Below, piece after piece: positions 15,615 to 24,616 of a stretch of 64,000 nt of DNA. This DNA comes from an uncultured Oscillospiraceae bacterium (GTDB lineage Bacteria > Bacillota > Clostridia > Oscillospirales > Oscillospiraceae), in assembly GCA_949878425.1 (NCBI GenBank), contig CATLAL010000003.1, positions 62,001 to 126,000 on the forward strand, given 5' to 3'. The position numbers and the translations under genes are program-made. Below the pieces are notes generated by a model that saw only the letters and a list, made by a program, of their open reading frames with translations, ran no database searches and was not told the DNA's origin. Positions within the stretch are counted from its first letter, which is position 1; every line of letters starts with the position of its first letter.

Positions 15615-17063
15615 CTATTCCAGTGAGATGTGGGCCAGACAGTAGCCATAGCGCTCCACCTCCTGCTCGTTCGCCAGGAGGATGTATGACCCCGTATCCG
15701 AGTCTACCATAGAGAAATACAGCGTATACTCCCCCGCCTGAAATTCTCCCAGATCGATATCCGTGCTGATGGTCAGCTCCTTTTCCGCCTCGTTTCCGCC
15801 GGCCAGCTCCCGCAGCCGCTGGGGCAGCTCGAAGGCTTTCACCCGGTTCCCCTGCTCGTCGCAGAGAACCAGCTTAACCTCCGGCTCCCTGTAGAGGGGG
15901 GCGAAGCCCACATTTTTCAAGGTTACATCCACAGACAGTCGGTTCCAAAACCGGTTGCTGGCAAAGGATGTGTCAGCGATCAAAAGCCGGTAGCCCAGGT
16001 GCCGCTCAATATAGGAGAGGCCGTCCATCCCCGCGAAGCAGCCGGGCTCCGAAACCCGCGTCTGGGCCCATTTGTCGAAAACCGCCTGGTCGTATTCCTG
16101 GTTCAGGTAGGTAACATGCATCGCAGCCATGGTCTGGACCGCGTTTTCAAAGTCGTTATACGGGTTATCCACGATCACTTCTCCGCCGTTGGGCACCTGG
16201 CGGCAGAGCGCGTCCTGAAAGGCCAGCTCCTTTGACCGCTCCCACGCAGGGAACTCCTCCGTCGTCTCCACATCCGCCGCCGCGTAGGTGCCGAAATCGC
16301 TCTCATTTCCCATCATGCCGTCGTTAAAAAGTCCGATTCGCTGGGCCAGCGGGTTAGAGGACAGATCCGCCAGGTCCTCCAGCTTCGTGATAACCCGCCA
16401 TTGGGCCGGCGCGCGGACGGAGAGATAGGTGGAGTCGTTTGTCACGCTGGCCAGCTGGACCGCCAGCTGCCGCAGCTGCTGGGGGGCGCTGTACCGGGTT
16501 CCGCTCATCTCCCCCCAGTTGCCGGTAAAGAGCCCCTGAAGGACGAAGATCTGCCCGCTGTGGCGGCGGAGGGTTGCCTCCAGCTGGTCCATGTGGGTCA
16601 GAATGATGTCCAGCTTGTCCGGCTCCCGGCCGCTGGTCTCCCCGTCCCAGTCGTAGAGAAAGCGGACGATCACCTGCTTATCCACCGCCTCCAGGGCCCG
16701 GAAGAGCATCTCCACATTGGATACCCCGGTTCTGGACAGCTCCCTGTCCCGGTAGTTGTGCAGATTGATCTCCACCAGAGTGAGGGTGGTATCCGTATCG
16801 TACTTATACTCGTCCACCAGGGTGAGGTAGTCCGTGTCCCGGTCCGTAATTTCAATCTTGTAGATGTTGTAGAACCCCCGCTTCGGGTTTTTCAGCTCCC
16901 GGGCGGACTCGGTAAAAAGGACAGGCTCCACAGCGGCGCGAAGAGCGGGGCCCTCCCCCCGCTCTTGGACGCCAAAGAACGCGACGACGCATGCGGCCAG
17001 GAGAACCCCGGCCGCAGCGCAGCCCAAAACGACCATTTTTAGCTTTTGATCCCGTCTTTTCAT
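15615..17063 (-). CDS. DUF4874/DUF4832 protein, membrane-anchored (copy A)
   Basis: 482 residues. A single hydrophobic segment at about 9-31 should anchor the protein with the bulk outside. The N-terminal DUF4874 domain begins with NPKRGFYNIYK. The C-terminal DUF4832 domain contains HVTYLNQEY and GYRLLI. These paired domains are thought to form a TIM-barrel-like glycoside-active fold plus a beta-sandwich, but no biochemical role is established to my knowledge. LAAC at residues 22-25 could be a lipobox but is followed by more hydrophobic residues, so a transmembrane anchor is likelier. It is last in the operon, overlapping the large membrane protein by 4 nt. Role in trimming or modifying the exopolysaccharide is inference. 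Confidence 0.82.
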   Translation of the reverse strand: MKRRDQKLKMVVLGCAAAGVLLAACVVAFFGVQERGEGPALRAAVEPVLFTESARELKNPKRGFYNIYKIEITDRDTDYLTLVDEYKYDTDTTLTLVEINLHNYRDRELSRTGVSNVEMLFRALEAVDKQVIVRFLYDWDGETSGREPDKLDIILTHMDQLEATLRRHSGQIFVLQGLFTGNWGEMSGTRYSAPQQLRQLAVQLASVTNDSTYLSVRAPAQWRVITKLEDLADLSSNPLAQRIGLFNDGMMGNESDFGTYAAADVETTEEFPAWERSKELAFQDALCRQVPNGGEVIVDNPYNDFENAVQTMAAMHVTYLNQEYDQAVFDKWAQTRVSEPGCFAGMDGLSYIERHLGYRLLIADTSFASNRFWNRLSVDVTLKNVGFAPLYREPEVKLVLCDEQGNRVKAFELPQRLRELAGGNEAEKELTISTDIDLGEFQAGEYTLYFSMVDSDTGSYILLANEQEVERYGYCLAHISLE

Positions 17064-19477
17064 TCTTCTCCGATTGCAAGCTCATAGGGGGAGTTTGTAT
17101 TCTGCCTGAAATAGTAGCAGACAAAATCGTCGTCCTCGTAGTAGACGCTCATCTCATAGGGGTACAGCCGGTCAAACCGCCGGCACCAGTCGTAGAGCTT
17201 CGACTCCAGAATGGTGCGGCTCTCGCCGTCCCGATAGGCCTCGAACCGCCAGCCGCTGAGGTCCGCGTCCGACCGGGCGGCCTCTTCGGAAATCTCGAAG
17301 GCCTCCAGATTGGGGCACTGGCTCACTCCCACGACCGGGTTGATCTCCGGATATTTGTCCAGAAACGCCGGATTCTCCCTGTAGAGCTCCGGGTAGCGCT
17401 CCGCTGCCAGCCAGCTCCCTCCCCGGTGGAAGTGCATCTGGGCGTACTGAAGGGGCTTTTTCTCCACAAAGAGGAACACGTGCTCCGTGGGGAGGGTGTA
17501 GCTCTCGCCGCCGCTCTCCTGGATAAAGGTGAGCAGCTCCTCGTGGCGGCCCTGCCGGCTGATCTGATAGAGCTCATCCGTGGTGGAGACGATGGTGTAG
17601 CTGTCCTTGGGGAGGGTCCGGGTAATGGAGCTGCTGACCATCACCGCCGCCTTGTACCGGGTGATCTCATAGTACAGGTATCCATGATAGCAGCCCAGGA
17701 GCAGCGCCGCCGCCCAAATCGCCGCCGTACAGGCGACAGAGGCCCCATGCAGGCCCTTCTCCCCCCGGAGGGCCGCGGCCAAAAAGAAGAGCATATCCAG
17801 CGGCATCACTGCCACCGCGAGAATCAGCAGGTGCTCCGTGACGCACAGGCGGGGCCCGAAGATCAGCTCGGGAAGCCCCATATAGGGCGCGGCAAACAGC
17901 ACCATAAAGACCACCGAGGCGGCCAGCACAGGCAGATAGCCGTCAAAATTGTCCTCCGCCACCCCCTTCTCCTGGAACACGCCCCTGAGTGCCAGACTCC
18001 TTCTGACCGCCAGACGGAGCCCCAGCCACAGCGCCAAGGTCAGCGCGGACAGGCCAAGGATCCACGCCGCTCCGGAGGAGCCGTAGATCTCCCCATAGCC
18101 GTGCCGGAAAATAGCCGGCCCGCCGGAGGCGCCGCCGCTCTCCCCGCTCAGGCGCCTGGCAGCGGCGCTGTTCGCCTCTCCCTCCGGCAGCAGGGCGGCC
18201 AGCCTCCTAGCGGAGATCCCCTCTTGTGCCTCCCCGGCGGCCAGGCCCTCCGGCTGCTCCGCCTGGTGGGATCGGGACTTCTCCTCCGTGCCCCTGGTGA
18301 CATTCATCGCCCAATTAAGGGAGTACTGGAGCTCCTTTCCCTGGGCCAGAGCACCCACCATCGGCAGCGCGGAGATCAGAACGCCGCAGAGAACCGCCGC
18401 CAGGAGGGGCACAAACCGCTCCCTGGCAAAAACCTTCCGCACCGCGAAAAGGACAACGCACAGGCACAGGAAGAAAGCCATAATGGTGGCGTAGAAGTGG
18501 ATGGCCACCGAGGCGGCCAGAGCAAGCGCAAAGAGCAGCAGGTTTTCGTCCCAGAAGCCCTTGGTCGCGGAGCCCTTCCGGACCAGCGGGCCCGCCCGCT
18601 TGATGTACCGGATCAGATACAGGGCGCAGAGAAACAGGGTGTAAAGGCCAAACTCCTGGGGGATCGTCCACTGGAGGCGGGCCATGCCGTACATCAGATA
18701 GGCGTACTCCCCCCGGACGTCCAAAACCAGAAACAGCACCAGCACGAAAAACGGCGTGTACCGCCAGCGGAATACCTCCCGCAGCAGGGCGTAGACGGAG
18801 AGCAGCAGCACCACAATATGGATGCCGGCCACAAACAGCAGGCTGCTGTAGACATTGACGCCAAAGGCGGCGTAGAGCGCGTAAATAAAGCAGTGCATGG
18901 CCGCCGGATAGACGCCGCCGGAGAAGATCTCCCCCTCCATCAGGCCACTGATCCAGGCGTGGTGGGTATAGAGGTCGCTGGCTCCGTAGGAGTACTCCTG
19001 AAACGCGCCCCAGGAGAAGTAGACCGAGGCGTAGAGCAGGAGCGCCGCCAGAAGGGCATATTCCTTCCAGCGGGGCCGGACCATTCCCCACAGGGCCGCA
19101 AGCTCCTTTTTAAGCCAACCTAAAATCCGCCGGCCCATGTAGAGCAGGAAGGTCTTGGGTCCGCAGGTCCCTGCCGCCAGACGGTGGAACTGCTCCGCGT
19201 CCTCGCCGCTGAGCCGGATATTCCGGACCGCGGACATCAAAAACACACCGTAGAAGAGGAGATCCACCGTCCACCGGTTCAAGATATGGAGCAGCCCCAG
19301 GACCAGGACCGCCGTATTGACTAAAACAACCTGGGCTGTAACGCAGAAGCTGAACTGGTACAGGGGCCCCCTGCCTCTTAAATGCGCTCTGAACACCACC
19401 GATGGCCACAGAAACAGCAGAAACAGATACCCGCAGAGGACCTTCAGGTATTCAACTATCCAGTATGCCGTAATCAT
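17060..19477 (-). CDS. Large polytopic membrane protein, putative GT-C-like glycosyltransferase or polymer-export protein
   Basis: 805 residues. Roughly a dozen hydrophobic segments (first near residues 10-30, the last near 590-610) followed by a soluble C-terminal domain of about 190 residues. The periplasmic-side loop after the early membrane segments contains SYGASDLYTHHAWI, the kind of acidic loop seen in GT-C glycosyltransferases, but I do not recognise a named family. The ATG at 19477 is chosen because upstream only a TTG start extends the frame. It lies between the two DUF4874/DUF4832 genes in the Pel-like operon. It may process or polymerise the glycan; that is inference. Confidence 0.75.
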   Translation of the reverse strand: MITAYWIVEYLKVLCGYLFLLFLWPSVVFRAHLRGRGPLYQFSFCVTAQVVLVNTAVLVLGLLHILNRWTVDLLFYGVFLMSAVRNIRLSGEDAEQFHRLAAGTCGPKTFLLYMGRRILGWLKKELAALWGMVRPRWKEYALLAALLLYASVYFSWGAFQEYSYGASDLYTHHAWISGLMEGEIFSGGVYPAAMHCFIYALYAAFGVNVYSSLLFVAGIHIVVLLLSVYALLREVFRWRYTPFFVLVLFLVLDVRGEYAYLMYGMARLQWTIPQEFGLYTLFLCALYLIRYIKRAGPLVRKGSATKGFWDENLLLFALALAASVAIHFYATIMAFFLCLCVVLFAVRKVFARERFVPLLAAVLCGVLISALPMVGALAQGKELQYSLNWAMNVTRGTEEKSRSHQAEQPEGLAAGEAQEGISARRLAALLPEGEANSAAARRLSGESGGASGGPAIFRHGYGEIYGSSGAAWILGLSALTLALWLGLRLAVRRSLALRGVFQEKGVAEDNFDGYLPVLAASVVFMVLFAAPYMGLPELIFGPRLCVTEHLLILAVAVMPLDMLFFLAAALRGEKGLHGASVACTAAIWAAALLLGCYHGYLYYEITRYKAAVMVSSSITRTLPKDSYTIVSTTDELYQISRQGRHEELLTFIQESGGESYTLPTEHVFLFVEKKPLQYAQMHFHRGGSWLAAERYPELYRENPAFLDKYPEINPVVGVSQCPNLEAFEISEEAARSDADLSGWRFEAYRDGESRTILESKLYDWCRRFDRLYPYEMSVYYEDDDFVCYYFRQNTNSPYELAIGEE

Positions 19478-19516
19478 TCTCCTATACCTCGCTTCCCGTG
19501 TTTTCAAGATGGAACG

Positions 19517-20761
19517 TTAGTCTCTCAGCTCCCCCAGGAGCGCCCGCTGTCCGGCCCCCTGGTTTGCAAACTGGATGGGCCAGCCGTCCCGCCTCCGCCG
19601 CAGTCCCAAAAACAGCCGGCAACCGCCGGGCTTCGGCAGGGGAAACTCCAGCCTGATCCGCTCCCCGCTCCGCCAGTCCCGCGGGTCGGCCTCCAGCCGC
19701 GCCGGAGCGCCGGGGCCCTCCGCCTCCAGGAAACAGTCCGCCTCCTCGCAGAGCCCGGCAAAGCCGCAGTTTTCCACCGTCACCCGCAGCCGCCGGCCCG
19801 GAAGCGCCCTCGCGTCCCGAATGACGAACCGGTAGCCCAAGTGGGCCCCGATGTAGTCGAAGCCGCTGGAACCGGCCCAGCAGCCGCTCCCCTTCACCGA
19901 CTCGCCCCGCCAGTGGTCCAGCTGCCTGGGCTGGTAGGCGCTGTTGAGGTAGCTCAGGTGCATCTGTCCCAGCTCCGCCGCCGCCTGGCGGTACCCCACC
20001 GGAGAGGAGCCCGCCAGGGCCTCGCCGCCGTTGGGCAGGGAGTCCATGTGAACCGCCTGCCAGGCCAGCTCCTCCTCCCTGGTCCAGCTCTCCCCCGCCT
20101 CCCGGCGGCCAGAGGTCCCGTAGGTACCAAGATCCGTCTGAGAGCCGAAGATACCGTCGTTGAAGAGGGCCAGGCGCACCGCCGGGTCCACCAGGGCCCG
20201 GGCGCGCCGCCACTGGGCGGGCTTGCGCACCGCTATGGGGCAGCAGCCCCCCGCGGCCCGGTGCATGGCCTCCAGCAGACGGACCATGGAGCGGTCCGTC
20301 AGAAATCTGGAGCCGTGCATCTCGCCCCAGCTTCCCACAAAAATTCCCTGTATCACCAGGAGATTGCCGCCGTGGGACCGGAGAACGCCGCCCACCTGCT
20401 CCATGTGCCGCTCCACCAGATCCAGGGTCTCCGGCTCCCGCTCCAGGCCCTTTCCGGCGGTGTCGTAGGCCACGCGCAAAATCACCTGTTTGCCGTTTGT
20501 TCGGAAGAGCTCTAAAATGCTGTCAATCCGGGCCAGAGCCCTGTCGGAGAGCTGGCGGGACCGGTAGGCCCCGATGTCGATCCGGGCCAGGGCCAGACGC
20601 TCCTCCCCGCCGGCGAGATAGACTTCCTCCTCCGGAGGGACCGGCGAGGGCCGGGCCAAAAAGGGGTAAATATGGTACCAGCCCCGCCCCGGGTTGTCCA
20701 GCGGCTGGCTGCTCTCCCGGAATTCCGCCCTACGGAATCCGGCGGCGGTTCTAAATCCCAT
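19517..20761 (-). CDS. DUF4874/DUF4832 protein, no signal peptide (copy B)
   Basis: 414 residues, paralogue of the protein encoded at 15615-17063. It keeps NPGRGWYHIYP near the N-terminus (DUF4874) and HLSYLNSAYQPRQLDHW plus LGYRFVIRDA (DUF4832). In contrast to copy A there is no N-terminal hydrophobic segment, so it looks cytoplasmic unless exported by another route. The start overlaps the upstream glycosyltransferase stop by about 11 nt. Two starts (20767 and 20761) are possible. The duplication with different localisation, flanking one large membrane protein, suggests the pair act on the same polymer on the two sides of the membrane. Confidence 0.8.
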   Translation of the reverse strand: MGFRTAAGFRRAEFRESSQPLDNPGRGWYHIYPFLARPSPVPPEEEVYLAGGEERLALARIDIGAYRSRQLSDRALARIDSILELFRTNGKQVILRVAYDTAGKGLEREPETLDLVERHMEQVGGVLRSHGGNLLVIQGIFVGSWGEMHGSRFLTDRSMVRLLEAMHRAAGGCCPIAVRKPAQWRRARALVDPAVRLALFNDGIFGSQTDLGTYGTSGRREAGESWTREEELAWQAVHMDSLPNGGEALAGSSPVGYRQAAAELGQMHLSYLNSAYQPRQLDHWRGESVKGSGCWAGSSGFDYIGAHLGYRFVIRDARALPGRRLRVTVENCGFAGLCEEADCFLEAEGPGAPARLEADPRDWRSGERIRLEFPLPKPGGCRLFLGLRRRRDGWPIQFANQGAGQRALLGELRD

Positions 20762-21530
20762 CCGCACCTTCCTGTCCCGCCCCCGCGTCCATTTTGAGAA
20801 CCCTGATCCGAAATACCACCGCCGCCATGCTGAAGAGCATCCGGAACATATACCACACGGGCCGCAGTCCGGAGTGCATGCTCTTATCCGCCGTCCTGGC
20901 GTACATCACGGCCGGAAGCTCCGTCACCTGAAAGCCCAGCAGCAGCATCTGCACCAGCATGTTGGCGTCCGGGTACTTGTCGTCGAAATGGTTGTACTTG
21001 GAGTAGTAAAGAAACGCCCGGCGGCTGAGCCCCTGGAGTCCGGTGGTGGGGTCGGCGATGGTCCGGCCCGTCAGCAGCCGGATCGTGCGCCGGAAGAGGC
21101 CGTAGGCCGCCCGCTTGGAGAGGGACACGGGAAACTCCCCGCTGCCCTCCATGAACCGGGCCCCCAGAACGATATCGGGATACCGGCCGTCTCCGTCCGG
21201 CTCCCGCAGCCGCCTGTAGAGCCTGGGAATATTGCACGCGTCGTGCTGTCCGTCCGCGTCCATCTGGATCACATACCGGTAGCCCATCCGGACCGCGTAC
21301 TTGTAGCCCAGCTGCAGCGCGCCGCCGTAGCCCAGATTAAAGAGATTGGTCACCATGCTGTGGCGGCGCTCCCGGACGATCTGCCCGGTGGCGTCGGTGG
21401 AGGCGTCGTCGATTACAAGGACATCCGCTATGGACGAGATCTCCGGACGCTCCAGCTGGTCCAGCACCCTGCCGATGTTTTTCGACTCGTTATACGCCGG
21501 CATAATGATGAGAAGGTCTTTTCTCTTCAT
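20751..21530 (-). CDS. GT2 family glycosyltransferase (DPM1/GtrB-like)
   Basis: 259 residues. Starts with the GT-A fold signature IIMPAYNESKNIG, then VIDDASTDAT and the metal-binding DAD motif at 91-93 (QMDADGQHD). Later GARFMEGSG and DPTTGLQG resemble polyprenyl-phosphate sugar transferases. No clear membrane helices besides a weakly hydrophobic C-terminus. Overlaps the upstream GT4 gene by 4 nt. In many genomes such enzymes pair with a DUF2304 membrane protein, and one is encoded two genes upstream here. Confidence 0.9.
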   Translation of the reverse strand: MKRKDLLIIMPAYNESKNIGRVLDQLERPEISSIADVLVIDDASTDATGQIVRERRHSMVTNLFNLGYGGALQLGYKYAVRMGYRYVIQMDADGQHDACNIPRLYRRLREPDGDGRYPDIVLGARFMEGSGEFPVSLSKRAAYGLFRRTIRLLTGRTIADPTTGLQGLSRRAFLYYSKYNHFDDKYPDANMLVQMLLLGFQVTELPAVMYARTADKSMHSGLRPVWYMFRMLFSMAAVVFRIRVLKMDAGAGQEGADGI

Positions 21531-22732
21531 GTCTCATCCCCCAGAAGCTCCAGGAGCAGCTCCAGCTCCCGCCCCTCAGGCGCCGCCTTCGCGGCCGCCG
21601 CCGCGCCCAGGGCCGCCCGCCTCTCCGGGTCCCGCAGCAGCTCCGCAATCCTCTCCGCCACCGCCTGAGGCGTCAGCGGGCACAGAAGGCCGTCTGTTCC
21701 GTCCTCCACCTGCTCCCGGTTGCCGCCGCAGTCGGAGGCAACCACCGGACAGCCCAGGGTCTGGGCCTCCTGGAGGGCGATGCTCCGTCCCTCAAACCGG
21801 GTGGCGTGGACATAGATGTCCGCCTGGACGAAGTAGGGATAGGGGTTTTCCACCGCGCCCAGGAGCAGAAAGTCCTCCTCCAGTCCCAGCTCTGCGAGCT
21901 GTCTCTCCAGCTCCCGCCGCCGGTCCCCTTCGCCCAGGGCGTACCATCTGGCCCGGTATCCGGCGTCCCTAAGCCGCTTCATGGCCGCTATGGCCACGTC
22001 GTATCCCTTTTGGCAGGTCAGCCGGCCAACGGTCAGCAGCCGCGGGCCGTCCCAGCCGTCGGAAAATCCGCCCGGCTCGGCGCTCCGGCGGCGGATGGCC
22101 GCCTGGTCCAGGAGATTGGGCAGCACGGCGGTCTTTTGGCCGTGCTCCGGATAGACCGCCAGAAAGCCCTCCCTGACCGAGGCGGAGACTGTAAAGATCC
22201 GGTCAAAGCGGCTCCAGCAGTCCCGGTCCATGGCCGGAGTATAGCCCGCGCTTTTGTAGTCCACATGGAGGAACGCGGCCTTTTTTCGGGCTCGCACGTG
22301 GTCCGCCACGTAGTAGGCGGAGCCCCCCTCCAGCCAGGCCACCGCCAGGTCGAAGGTCTCGTCAAAGCGCTCCGCGCCGTCGGAGACCACCCGCCAGAGC
22401 AGCTTATCCGGCTGAACGCGCCCCCTTGAGGAGGCCAGCGCCCGGACTAGCGAGGCCAGCTTTCCCGGAAGGCCGCCGTTTCGGAGGAATGCCCGGAGCA
22501 CGCTCCCCGCAAGGACCAGCCGTCCCGCCCCCGTGAGGACAGAGCGGCTGTTAAAGCGGCGGTTTCGCAGCCGGACATGGTCCGGGAGATCGTCCGCCAG
22601 CTCCCCCTGGCCCAGAAGCACGTACAGGGACACCTGGTACTCCCGGCTGTCCAGCCGCCTGAGCAGCTCCAGAAGGGCCTTTTCCGCGCCGGCCCGCCCC
22701 AACGTGTTGCTGACAAACAGGATTCGCTCCAT
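21527..22732 (-). CDS. GT4 family glycosyltransferase
   Basis: 401 residues, GT-B fold. N-terminal MERILFVSNTLGRAGAEKAL is typical of GT4 enzymes. The C-terminal nucleotide-sugar domain includes VGRLTCQKGYDVAI and the EGRSIALQEAQTLGCPVVAS block with the E-x7-E pair. The frame is open further upstream, but those residues only shadow the neighbouring gene. The ATG at 22732 lacks a strong ribosome binding site and may be coupled to the gene ending at 22750. Sugar and acceptor unknown. Confidence 0.9.
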   Translation of the reverse strand: MERILFVSNTLGRAGAEKALLELLRRLDSREYQVSLYVLLGQGELADDLPDHVRLRNRRFNSRSVLTGAGRLVLAGSVLRAFLRNGGLPGKLASLVRALASSRGRVQPDKLLWRVVSDGAERFDETFDLAVAWLEGGSAYYVADHVRARKKAAFLHVDYKSAGYTPAMDRDCWSRFDRIFTVSASVREGFLAVYPEHGQKTAVLPNLLDQAAIRRRSAEPGGFSDGWDGPRLLTVGRLTCQKGYDVAIAAMKRLRDAGYRARWYALGEGDRRRELERQLAELGLEEDFLLLGAVENPYPYFVQADIYVHATRFEGRSIALQEAQTLGCPVVASDCGGNREQVEDGTDGLLCPLTPQAVAERIAELLRDPERRAALGAAAAAKAAPEGRELELLLELLGDET

Positions 22733-22749
22733 ACCCGTCAATCCGACGT

Positions 22750-23133
22750 CTACCGCCCGGAGGCGGAGAGGGCCGCGCTCTGGGCCAGTTGGCCGCGCAT
22801 CCGCTCGTTTTCCTCCATGAGCAGAGAGATCTGCATAGCCAGCTCCTGGTTTTTCATCTGCATCCTGGAGACCATCAGGCTGAAGTGGAACGCCCCCATG
22901 GCGCAGACCACCCCCAGGCAGAACAGCGCCAGGCCCGTGCCCGCCGATATGCGCACCGTCCAGGCGGAGAGCGCCGGAACCGCCCCGATCACAATCAGAA
23001 TCAGTCCCAAAAATTCCCACACAACCGCCAAGTCGGCCGTCATCTTCTGTACCGCGTGGAACCAGAAGCTCAGCAGCATAATGACCGCACCTACGGCGAT
23101 CATTCCGTATCTGATAATATCCGCTGTCGCCAT
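22750..23133 (-). CDS. DUF2304-family small membrane protein
   Basis: 127 residues with three hydrophobic segments (about 9-26, 40-58 and 68-90) and a charged, Met/Glu-rich C-terminal helix that may form a coiled coil. This layout fits DUF2304, often next to GT2 polyprenyl-phosphate glycosyltransferases in cell-wall glycan clusters. The start at 23133 is 4 nt after the pelG stop. Likely a partner for the GT2 enzyme; not proven. Confidence 0.75.
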   Translation of the reverse strand: MATADIIRYGMIAVGAVIMLLSFWFHAVQKMTADLAVVWEFLGLILIVIGAVPALSAWTVRISAGTGLALFCLGVVCAMGAFHFSLMVSRMQMKNQELAMQISLLMEENERMRGQLAQSAALSASGR

Positions 23134-23137
23134 TGCC

Positions 23138-24616
23138 CTATTGCGCTCCTTCCGCTGCCTCCTGCTGCTTGAGCTCCTCCACCTTACTGTACACCATGGC
23201 GGGAGGCTGCGGGCCATTGCCCTGCTTGACCAGCGTGCCGTTGCAGAAGATGTGGCGGTCCATGTTCCGTTCTACCCACCGCAGACGCATGTAGGCCACG
23301 GTCCATCCCGTAAACGCCCCCAGAAGCAATCCCAGGCCGTACCAGATCTCCGAGAGATGGGTGGCCGCAAGGGACCCCAGGAACGTGACAAGGCAGAACA
23401 GCAGCGTGGTGAGGATGGCCCCCAGCATGTCGTTGAAGTAGTAGAGAAAGAGGAGGGCCGCGAACATCAGAAACAGGATGAAGTAGCCTGCCGCCAGACA
23501 GGGGTAGATGCGCATAATCAGCTGGGTAAACCCGAACTGGGGCAGAAGAACCACGCAGAGCAGGTAAATTGTCACCGATATGATGAACTGAATCCGGACC
23601 AGGGTCATCAGCTCGCTGGCGATCTGCCGGAACATCCGCCGCTTGGCGTTCTCAATATCCGCCAGCTTCGCGCCGATCACCGACTCCGAGTAGGCCTTGT
23701 ACTTTTGGTGAAAGAACATCTCCACCCGGGAGATAAAAATGACCGTTGCGGAGATGTTGGTGAACATGGCGATGCAGGTGGCCATGTCGTAGGGCTGGTT
23801 GCACACGAAGGTGCGCACCACCACGATCCGCATATCCGTGGTCCAGAACACGAAGTTGTGGACAAATAGTCCCAGAACATAGAGCATGTTGGTCAGCACC
23901 AGCTTCCAGTACCGGCCAAAGTAGCGGATCACCGGCTTGTAGCGGCTGCTGTTTTCCACAAAGAACCGCTTCACCGCGGTAAATTCCAGCACCGCGATGA
24001 GGAAAAATCCCGCCATCAGAGCGAAGAGCATGCTGTCCGTCACAGCCCAGTGCCAGACGTACCGCAGAGCCAGGGACAGAAGGAACGCCGCCGCCATTCC
24101 GATCAGGAAGGACAGGGAGATCCGCTCATAGGATTTGCAGATGGACAGGTAGATCATGGAATAGAAGCTCATCAGCAATGTTACAAACGTACAGAAGCCG
24201 ATGAATACGTAAAAGACCCGCACGCCGCCCACAAAGTGCTCCCAGAGGCAGAAGGGGACCCCCATCAAACAGCCCACCAGGGCGTTCAGAAACAGCCCCA
24301 GGTAGTAGCAAGGCAGGATGTCCCTCTGCCGCTCCTCGTAGATGGCGTCCTGCATGTACTTAGAGAGGACCGCGGTAAAGGGGGACACGGCCAGCAGGGC
24401 GAAAATAAATACGTATAGCACGGTGCAGGAAAAGAGCTCCCGCTCCACATAGCCCACGCTGCCGAAGCCCAGAGCCCAGCCCATCAGCAGGACCTCCGCG
24501 ATGACGAGGATCATGGGCGCCACCGTGACAACGGTGCTGTAGGCCATGCCCACAAGGCTGGTCGTAATGGAATTCTTATCAAACAAGCGGTTTAACCGAA
24601 CGCCGATGCCCGCCAT
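23138..24616 (-). CDS. pelG: PelG, exopolysaccharide Pel transporter
   Basis: 492-residue membrane protein of the PelG family (MOP/polysaccharide flippase-like), with about 12 hydrophobic segments. The N-terminus MAGIGVRLNRLFDKNSITTS is diagnostic in position and type. In Pseudomonas and in Gram-positive pel loci PelG moves the growing Pel polymer across the cytoplasmic membrane, in a complex with PelD, PelE and PelF. Its ATG follows directly after the pelF stop (TAAATG), so the two are translationally coupled. C-terminal about 60 residues are soluble and variable. Confidence 0.93.
   Translation of the reverse strand: MAGIGVRLNRLFDKNSITTSLVGMAYSTVVTVAPMILVIAEVLLMGWALGFGSVGYVERELFSCTVLYVFIFALLAVSPFTAVLSKYMQDAIYEERQRDILPCYYLGLFLNALVGCLMGVPFCLWEHFVGGVRVFYVFIGFCTFVTLLMSFYSMIYLSICKSYERISLSFLIGMAAAFLLSLALRYVWHWAVTDSMLFALMAGFFLIAVLEFTAVKRFFVENSSRYKPVIRYFGRYWKLVLTNMLYVLGLFVHNFVFWTTDMRIVVVRTFVCNQPYDMATCIAMFTNISATVIFISRVEMFFHQKYKAYSESVIGAKLADIENAKRRMFRQIASELMTLVRIQFIISVTIYLLCVVLLPQFGFTQLIMRIYPCLAAGYFILFLMFAALLFLYYFNDMLGAILTTLLFCLVTFLGSLAATHLSEIWYGLGLLLGAFTGWTVAYMRLRWVERNMDRHIFCNGTLVKQGNGPQPPAMVYSKVEELKQQEAAEGAQ

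Noticed and set aside
16991-19123. 710-codon open frame opposite the large membrane protein
   Set aside because: Gln/Arg/His-rich translation without domains; the minus strand gives a credible polytopic protein.
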